From Mactromeris polynyma (taxonomy: Eukaryota > Mollusca > Bivalvia > Venerida > Mactridae): a stretch of DNA of 64,000 nucleotides. The stretch spans positions 1,674,001 to 1,738,000 of the forward strand of contig JASFXZ010000038.1 of the NCBI GenBank assembly GCA_032209605.1, given 5' to 3'. Below are positions 56,991 to 64,000 of the stretch, piece after piece (position 1 is the stretch's first letter; each line of letters begins with the position of its first letter). Below the pieces are notes generated by a model that worked only from the letters and a program-made list of their open reading frames with translations, was not told the origin of the DNA and did not search any database. The translations under genes were made by a program, and so were the position numbers.

Positions 56991-57313
56991 ATGACATATG
57001 CTGTATATTGTATTCAGTCATGGAGAACGTACGCCTCATCCGTTAAACACTACCACCATTGTATTGAAATTATCAAATTCACCAAAAATACCAAAAAACA
57101 TTGTTTTGAAATGTTGTATCTAAACGTGACTAATCTTGTAGGAAATGATGTAATTAAGAAAATGCATAGTCATCTGATATGTTTCTGTTCAGTAAAAAAA
57201 AGTTACGGTCATTTGTGTCAACTCCGTATCGGAACATTTTGTTGTCATATTCATCAATTTTGTTTATAATGTTTTTTTTACACCAAATATTTACAGAAAC
57301 AAAAGACACACAT

Positions 57314-59874
57314 TTACTGACAACTTGTTGTTTCAAACTCTAACCATGTATAACCTTTATCTATGATTTTTACTGTAGGTATTGATGTAAGATACTCAGA
57401 CATATAGTCCACCGACTCCTCCACTGGCAGTTCTCTGTGAGTTTCTCCATCAACTGATGTAATATTACATCTATATAACTCAACTTTTATCACAGATTTA
57501 ATGTTTACAAAACTATTAACGAAACAATGAAAACATTGACGACTCATTGTGACAGTAAACAGCTCTATCTTTACTTGTGTTACATCAGGATGTAGTTGTA
57601 ATAAACCATCATCAGGTAACTTTATGTACCACATTCTTAGTGACTTGATATATGGAAGAGTTTTCAATGCACATATCAATGTTTTCATTGTATTGTAATC
57701 TAACATGTAAGGTGCATGGATATAAAGATGTTCAAGTTGTGAATACATAATACAGTTAAATACATCAATATAACAACTACCAATCCTCTCAGATAATGGA
57801 CACAATGTGATGGTCTTTATACCAGAAGTGTTTACATGATTACATACAATATTAACATCCTGCAGATATAATGAAGTGAGTTTTGCACAATGAGGAAGAT
57901 TTAGAGTCAATGTACAGTCATTATCACCACGCTGGTGATTATCACAATACACATGAAACAATTTTATATATTCACTGAGAACATTGTCAGACAGAAATTT
58001 CACCAGATTATGTAAACTGTTATGTTGCATTGTAACACAAGACAGAGACAATGATGTCAGATGTTGGAGACTTCTCAGAGGTAATTCAGGTATCAATGTA
58101 TCTTCACCTTCAATACAAACAGTGTGCAGTGTGAATTGATTCAGTAACATGCACTCAGTGAACTTTACAAAATCAGTATACAACACATTACCAACATATA
58201 AACATTGTAGATTTTTTAATTGATCAAACTCCGCCAAATATTTACCTTTAACAGAATTTATTGATTTTACACTTGTTATATTTATTAATAACAGTCTTTG
58301 CAAAATCTCATCATCAAAAAAATCATCAAAAATAAAGTCATCAAGTGTTAGTACAATATTTCCATCTTTCGATCTATTGACTTCCTCGTAACAATTTAAT
58401 ACAATATTCTGAAATGACTTTATGGAATATTGATAGTGAAATAAAGCATTTAGCCTGCAAACAGTTGAATCACTAGATATTGAAGAGTACATATCTTCAA
58501 ACAAACTACAGTCATGATAAAGTCCTGCAAGCAACGGGAAAAAGTTTTCAAATTGTAGAACATCACTGAGGGATTTCCAACTGTTATTTACATCAGAGAA
58601 TAAATTATTTGTGTCAAATGTTGATATAAACAAAGCCGCCAAAAATTCCATATAACTCTGATAAATGAAGCTTATCTTTAGTCTCTCAACAGAAAAAACA
58701 CCAAAAACTTCACTTTTTGATAAAATACCATTTTTACACAAGAATTCAATTTCTTCCATGGTAATACAATATGGTTTAGCTAGTAACTGTTGTTTAGTAA
58801 ATACTAGACTAGGTACATTTTCATCTTGTTTGAACAATGATCTAAATGACAGATGACATACATTATACAGTAAGGAGACATGTTTGTTCAAATATTCCAG
58901 TCCAGAGAGACAATCTGGAAGTTGCCATGTACAAGCTGTAGATGTAGGTGAAGGGAACTCAACTTCTTTCTGTTCAGCTCTCTTAAAAAGCATTTCTAAA
59001 ATATTCGCATAAATAAGTGCTCTAGGCATATCAGTCAGTGTTACATTTTCATACCACAACACAACCAAGTGTGAGGAAATCATCGGAATGCATAGCTGAC
59101 CACCAAGTCCACACTTACTTATTTCCCATCTAAAATCATCAGCTTTCCTGTTACCAGAATTTTCTTTATTCATATAACATATGACATGTTCAACATACGA
59201 CCCTGCTGAATCCCCATGGATACCCGTCAGTTCAATTTTGTGATCAATATCTCTCTTCGGTGACAGCCGCACCTGTTCTATTCTATACGGCCTACACGTA
59301 GTTAAATATACGCAGTTCTCAAAATATATACTTTCTGGTAGTTTGTACACCTTTTTACCATCTTTCTTTGGGGTCCACTCATCCAGGCCGTCCATGAGTA
59401 TAAGACAATGTTTTGTTCTTAGAATATTTTGAATTGTGAGAGGGTCATAGTGCTTTAAATATTGCTCTTTAATCATATCTATTACATCATAATGTTCAGT
59501 ATCACGTAGACTTATGTAAAACACAAAGTAAAACTTAGACATATAGTCAACATCTGTCTGTAACTCTTTCTGTTCTTTATCTAACTTATCTTCACTCTTC
59601 CCAACACTCCACAATAAACACATAAATGTACAAAACGAGGTTTTACCCATCCCGGCATCACCAGTAATATATATTTGATTGCATGGCTTACTGTCCTTAC
59701 AAAATATATCTTCATAACAAGTTATTTGTTTTATTTGCTTTGTTCCTTCTACACTATTCATTGTTGGATGTTGGTATATGTTGAGGATGTTTTCATCTTT
59801 ATTTACGAACAAAGGTGACACTGGTAAGGTCTTGCAACGACGCTTATAAAATTCTATCAGATATTTTTGAATAT
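57314..59874 (-). CDS. NLR exon: NACHT and LRR-like region
   Basis: Acceptor TTTTCTCTTTTCAG (minus strand) at 59875, phase 1, giving IQKYLIEFYKRR; the exon is longer than its first GTG or ATG frame start. Walker A lies at genomic 59636-59662 and Walker B at 59378-59404; the sensor-like YLTTCRPYRIEQ follows. The tail includes LQHLTSLSLSCVTM, AKLTSLYLQDVNI and LEHLYIHAPYM, spaced like degenerate LRRs. It ends FETTSCQ and TAA at 57314. A single exon for NACHT plus LRR is usual in invertebrate NLR expansions. Confidence 0.9.
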
Positions 59875-62800
59875 CTGAAAAGAGAAAATTACAAAATAAA
59901 CAATATTAAAAGCAGCAACTTATTTATCAACGTATGTCCATGTAATTAAGTTGCATGAACAATATCATAATTATATCAAAAATTCCAATATGCAGTACTG
60001 CTCCTAACAGAATAATTTACTCTCAAATAGCTCATTTTGCTCATCAAGCGTGCAACAGCATTTGGAATAATAGTTCTAAGATTGAACTGAATATATTCTG
60101 TACATTACTGTATACATGGACTAATTGCCCTCATGTTTTTTCCACGTTATGGACACACACCATAAATTCCACGAAATCTAGACCAAGCCAATATAAAAGA
60201 CCGACTAAACTCAATACTGCCATTTTATTCTTAATTTTAGCTAATTCTCGCTATCATTCCACATAAAATTACATTTACACACTGTTTATAGAGTCATATA
60301 CAGTACATGTCGAGAATTAGAAGATAGTGTCTCATCCAAAATATATAGCATAATAAATGGCATCAAGATGCTCTGTACAATAGCACAAAAAGACATTTAT
60401 CCTCCCAACTGTAGATTTAAATGTTTTCAAGTGTAAACACTTAGTATCACAATCAAATGACAATTTTGTAAATATCAATGTCTGATATCACAACCATTTC
60501 AGTGAATATCAAAAAGACAACTTTCCCTATGGCTAGCATACAATACCATCTGTGCGTCCCTAGTCTGTATTTGAAAATGATAAATTAACGCTTTACCTGT
60601 AAGCTCAACTACATGTTGGTGCTTCATTTCTTCTCGAGTCCGCTCAACAACTTCCAATTTTCTCTGCCACTCTTGTATTGTCTGATTGAGTTCTTCCCTC
60701 AACTTTTCATCAATATCCATACTTTCTGCATTATCGATGAATGATTGTAACTGTACAATACCACCCACTTTATTGAGACGAAGGATAATCTGTAATTGAT
60801 ACAAGTAGAGGGAGACTTCTTATACACATGGGAGAACATAAAATTACAAATATGTTCTGCAGAATAAAATGTTTGTTAGTTCATTTCAACTATAAATTTC
60901 AAGTTTAACATAATAGTATAGTTATGTTCACAAGTTCCAATCAGTAATCAGAAAACTAACAAACATCAGAGTAACACACCGAAGTAATGACAGAATAGAA
61001 CGGCCAGCACTGTCAAAAATAATATAACAATGAATACTTAAATGCAAAAGAATGTGTGCACTTTTTAATGTTTCAATAATGGAATATTATCATGTGTGGT
61101 ATCGCATTTTAGCCTGTTCAATTAACATTCTAACCAATGTGTTTATTTTATTGTTTTGAATTTCGTTAAAACATACGACGCATCTACATGCAGTAGGGGT
61201 CAAAATAAAGAATACACAAATTGCCAAAGGGATGTTTCCTTGCGTTGATTAACTGTTATTTGTTGCAAAATGATGTTAATGTTGCATTAATAACTGGTAT
61301 GACTGCCATTCCGTCTAATAACTCTGTAGCAGAGGCGGTTTGGTACCGACCTCTCATGTGCGTCAGCTCAATGTGACGGTCCAGTCTGACACCAGTCATG
61401 TGTGGCCTGCTGGATCGGGGACGGTCGGCAACAGTACCCGTTTGCATAAACCTATCACGTAACTTGATTATAGTGTTACTATGGCAGTTAAGTGCCCGTG
61501 AAACTGAAGCGACTGAGTCACCTACGACCAGAATCATTAAGGCTTCAATACGCAGACATATTCTCAGTTATAAATTTTCTAAATCTACAGTGATATGCGA
61601 ACTATACATGTGTGAAAGAATGTAGAGAAAACAAGTTTGGTCACTTGTACTTGTGTATACATGTGACACATATATATCCACGTCGAAATCCTGCAAAATC
61701 GCAATTCGGGTTATTACGTCATAACTAGCCATCATTTGACTGATTTTTCGTTTTGCGTAACAACCGATATTCGTATGTTTCAAATTTGACAACTTTATAC
61801 CTTGTAGAATTAAAATAATAAAAAATAAAAAAAAGCACACTTTCTTTTGCTTTTGAATATTTTATACGCAGCATAACTTACACCATTATCAACAATGTAA
61901 GCACATAATTAGAAATGTGTCGGAGTAACCATTATAATTATAATATAAAGATATCGAGAAAGTGACACGTCCCATGGCAGCCATGTTTTTCTACGAATGC
62001 AAATAAGTTGAACAATCTTTGTAGAGGGTTTACCACTGGAACATTTGTGAATTTTTTTTTCGAAATTGGGTCAGATTTTCTAAGCTTTTATTCTCTGGTG
62101 CCGAGGCAAACAGTGCTCTACATAGAAAGGAATGATATATATTGTGGATGGCCCGGCATACGGATGGGCAGTCATCACAAAAGCACACCCTGAGCTTTTG
62201 AACAGGTGAGGTAAAAAATTCACATGTCCACAATTCCATTTGATGACTCAGATATTCCTATGAATTTTCATGACTCTAGTCAAAGGAAGGATAAAGTTCG
62301 TACAGGGAACGACACATTCACATGATTATGCCTTCCACCTTTTAGATATGAGCAACACAAGTCGACCGGGCAGTGACAAGAGGCCTGACAGACATACAAG
62401 GGTAGATCTAAGAGCCGGCCCATTTGGTTGGGGAACAATAACATACATGTATTATGTTAAAAAAATCCCATATGACATAATTTAACATAGTAATGAGGTG
62501 ACGTTACATGCAGTGATGGCTCCTTCTAATGTGCATAAAAGGATAATTATCCCACATTAAACTGTTTATTTCATTTTAAAAATCATTCAATTTATTAAAC
62601 TTATTTCAGAAAAACAATAGAATGGCAGTAAATTTACTGAAGGTTACACCTACGTATAAATCATAGCATATAGATTATATCTTCATTCAACTCTGGATCA
62701 AGTTCTCACGGATATATTTCAATTATATGTATATAAGTCACCTTTATGTTCATTAGCACTTGTTTTCAACAAGATCATACTGCTAACTGTAGCTATTTTA

Positions 62801-63272
62801 ACCAGTCACAGCTACCCAGAAATATGATTCCACAGTCAATGCAAAATGTACATCTTTTACTTCGACTGGATCGAACGATACGAAACAGGCTTCATCAAAT
62901 TTTGAAAATTTTATACATTATAATTTGATGACTTTAACAAATACATTTGAGTTTTGAGCTTTTAGTCTGCATTTTGTCCAATGACTTTTAAGTGACTGTA
63001 CAACACTGACATTATTCATTTGACTACTTATTGCTACAAATTTCTAATCCAGTATGATGACATTATGAAGCATTTATACAAACATACGACATTGTGCTAT
63101 AGGCATATTCAGTTGATATCAATAACTGATCATGTAATGAAAATTACATATTTAATTACCCCATCGCTACATGAATATTTCTCTAGTTATACCACATACT
63201 TACCACACTCAAGTCTTGCCATTTAGAATTCAAGTCAGCCTCAGGTAAAACCAGCTTGTCGCTATGCATTAG
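57314..63272 (-). CDS. NLR-like NACHT protein (3' part, at least three exons; 5' end outside window)
   Basis: The minus-strand model joins 63204-63272, 60597-60789 and 57314-59874: 2823 nt, 940 residues plus stop, with phases 0 and 1 agreeing at the junctions. It encodes a helical linker (24-87), the conserved lead-in DIQKYLIEFYKRRCKTLP (88-105), a NACHT NTPase with Walker A GDAGMGKTS (159-167) and Walker B LILMDGLDE (245-253), a winged-helix-like middle, and an irregular LRR-like tail (about 600-900). NLRs are cytosolic sensors that oligomerise on binding ATP. The effector domain would be encoded upstream; a HEPN-like domain is common before this lead-in in molluscs, but that is inference. 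Similar 3' ends at 48700 and 49820 show a local gene family. Confidence 0.78.
60597..60789 (-). CDS. NLR exon: helical linker
   Basis: Acceptor TGTATCAATTACAG, donor GTAAAG after GAGCTTACAG (phase 1). Encodes LRLNKVGGIVQLQSFIDNAE, ELNQTIQEWQRKLEVVER and EEMKHQHVVEL: charged and heptad-like, probably coiled coil or the last helices of a HEPN-like domain. Joining to the NACHT exon reads HVVELTDIQKYL. Confidence 0.75.
61256..61567 (-). pseudogene. Tc1/mariner-type transposase N-terminal fragment in NLR intron
   Basis: Reads, minus strand, LRIEALMILVVGDSVASVSR, then NTIIKLRDRFMQTGTVADRP and RSSRPHMTGVRLDRHIELTH. This is the helix-turn-helix and linker of Tc1-like transposases (compare x-R-F-x-x-T-G-x-V-x-D-R-P-R-S-G-R-P). 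It ends shortly after, with no catalytic DDE domain and no visible terminal repeats. Nonfunctional. Confidence 0.8.
63204..63272 (-). CDS. NLR exon: short N-terminal exon
   Basis: 69 bp, phase 0 at both ends: acceptor CATCTGTGTATTTCAG, donor GTAAGT. Encodes LMHSDKLVLPEADLNSKWQD and LSV, which joins to IILRLNKVGG. The L-P-x...W-x-D-L-S-x-I-I pattern recalls the end of HEPN-like domains in mollusc NLRs. Small size keeps confidence moderate. Confidence 0.6.
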
Positions 63273-64000
63273 CTGAAATACACAGATGAATTCCTTTTTC
63301 ACAAATAATCCAATACACCATTCCAAAACCACGAGATTGGTCAGTATGATACACAAGAAACTATAATTATATAAAGATCTGTATTCTATTGTACAGTGTT
63401 GTATTTCTTGGAAGTTTGTAGACCTACTCTTTAGAGGTGGAGCTAACTTCAACGTCAAAACTAAAGAGGAAGAACACAATTATCATAATCAAGGACATTA
63501 CCTAACAGTGCAGTTATGAGATACTTGAAAAGTTTTCGCACTATTGACAAGAAGCGAAATTAAATACAAATACTTTACCTGCTTGTGTACACATACTTTT
63601 TGCGAGTGGACTATGATAGAAACAGATACAATACTTTGATATGTAATACAGTCTCGAGACTATGCCCCCCGTCCAACTAGAGTAGATACCCTAATGTTTT
63701 CATACTCTAATATTGCTATCTATTACTAATTCCCATACATTTAGAATATTTATTAAAATTTCATCAAGGTTTTTCGGCGCAGCCGTACTAACATGGTTTT
63801 GCTATTTGCATAGTTGTGTTGTGTAAACCAATCAAATCTTACGTTAACCATCCCAGCATGTTTTCTTCAACCGAACAACGTTTGAAACCTTGACATGGTT
63901 TGGTTAACCTTTCGATAAAGGGTATGTTACCTTTCCGAAATCCACTGAATTTCGGTGAACTTACCAAAATCCATTTAGGATCTGCAGTGACCAGCAATCG
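63273..64000. other. Upstream side of the NLR gene; no certain exon
   Basis: A 32-bp stretch at 63579-63610 (minus) has an AG before it and GTAAAG after it, ending in phase 0, but is too short to judge. The first exons and the promoter probably lie beyond 64000. Confidence 0.3.

Noticed and set aside
59955..60266. 103-codon plus-strand frame in the NLR intron
   Set aside because: No motif; it runs against the NLR gene in AT-rich intronic sequence.
63579..63610. Additional 32-bp NLR exon
   Set aside because: It has AG and GTAAAG borders and a compatible phase at one end, but is too short to separate from chance.

Overview
This is eukaryotic, AT-rich, repeat-dense DNA, most likely from a bivalve mollusc. 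The indications are widely spaced small exons with clean GT-AG junctions, many short dispersed elements (tRNA-derived SINEs, TA-flanked MITEs, mariner/Tc1 relics, a CR1/L2-type LINE), a diverged 160-bp tandem repeat of a kind familiar from bivalve intergenic DNA, and two gene families that are expanded in bivalves (SRCR/Sushi secreted receptors and NACHT-domain NLR-like proteins). The species cannot be fixed from the sequence.

Layout. 1-6160 is the end of a large 48-bp satellite with higher-order structure. 6161-16466 has no recognisable gene and holds two SINEs with exact target-site duplications, a 3.2-kb inverted-repeat structure and smaller repeats. 16467-29418 is a ten-exon plus-strand gene that can be assembled in one open frame of 574 residues: signal peptide, PAN/apple, EGF-like, Sushi, EB/EGF-like, Sushi, Sushi, SRCR, SRCR, stop. 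Its introns carry MITEs, a SINE, a 51-bp array and a second 48-bp minisatellite. 29419-34155 is repeats, ending in a 61-bp array whose every unit can fold into a hairpin. 34174-37664 is a LINE with an intact 1062-codon endonuclease/reverse transcriptase frame. 37672-52838 is mostly non-coding, with SINE and MITE copies, several tandem arrays, and two decayed minus-strand copies of the 3' end of an NLR gene. 52841-53788 is an internally deleted mariner with its terminal inverted repeats and TA duplication. 55598-56515 is a 65-bp array. 57314-63272 (minus) is the 3' part of an NLR-like gene (coiled-coil/HEPN-like linker exons, NACHT, LRR-like tail), whose 5' exons probably lie beyond the window.

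The two host genes are of immune type. One is a secreted pattern-recognition-like protein and the other a cytosolic NTPase of the NLR class. They lie about 28 kb apart in opposite orientation, and nothing in the sequence shows that they work together. Splice models were made by eye from frame, phase and GT-AG signals, with no transcript support.
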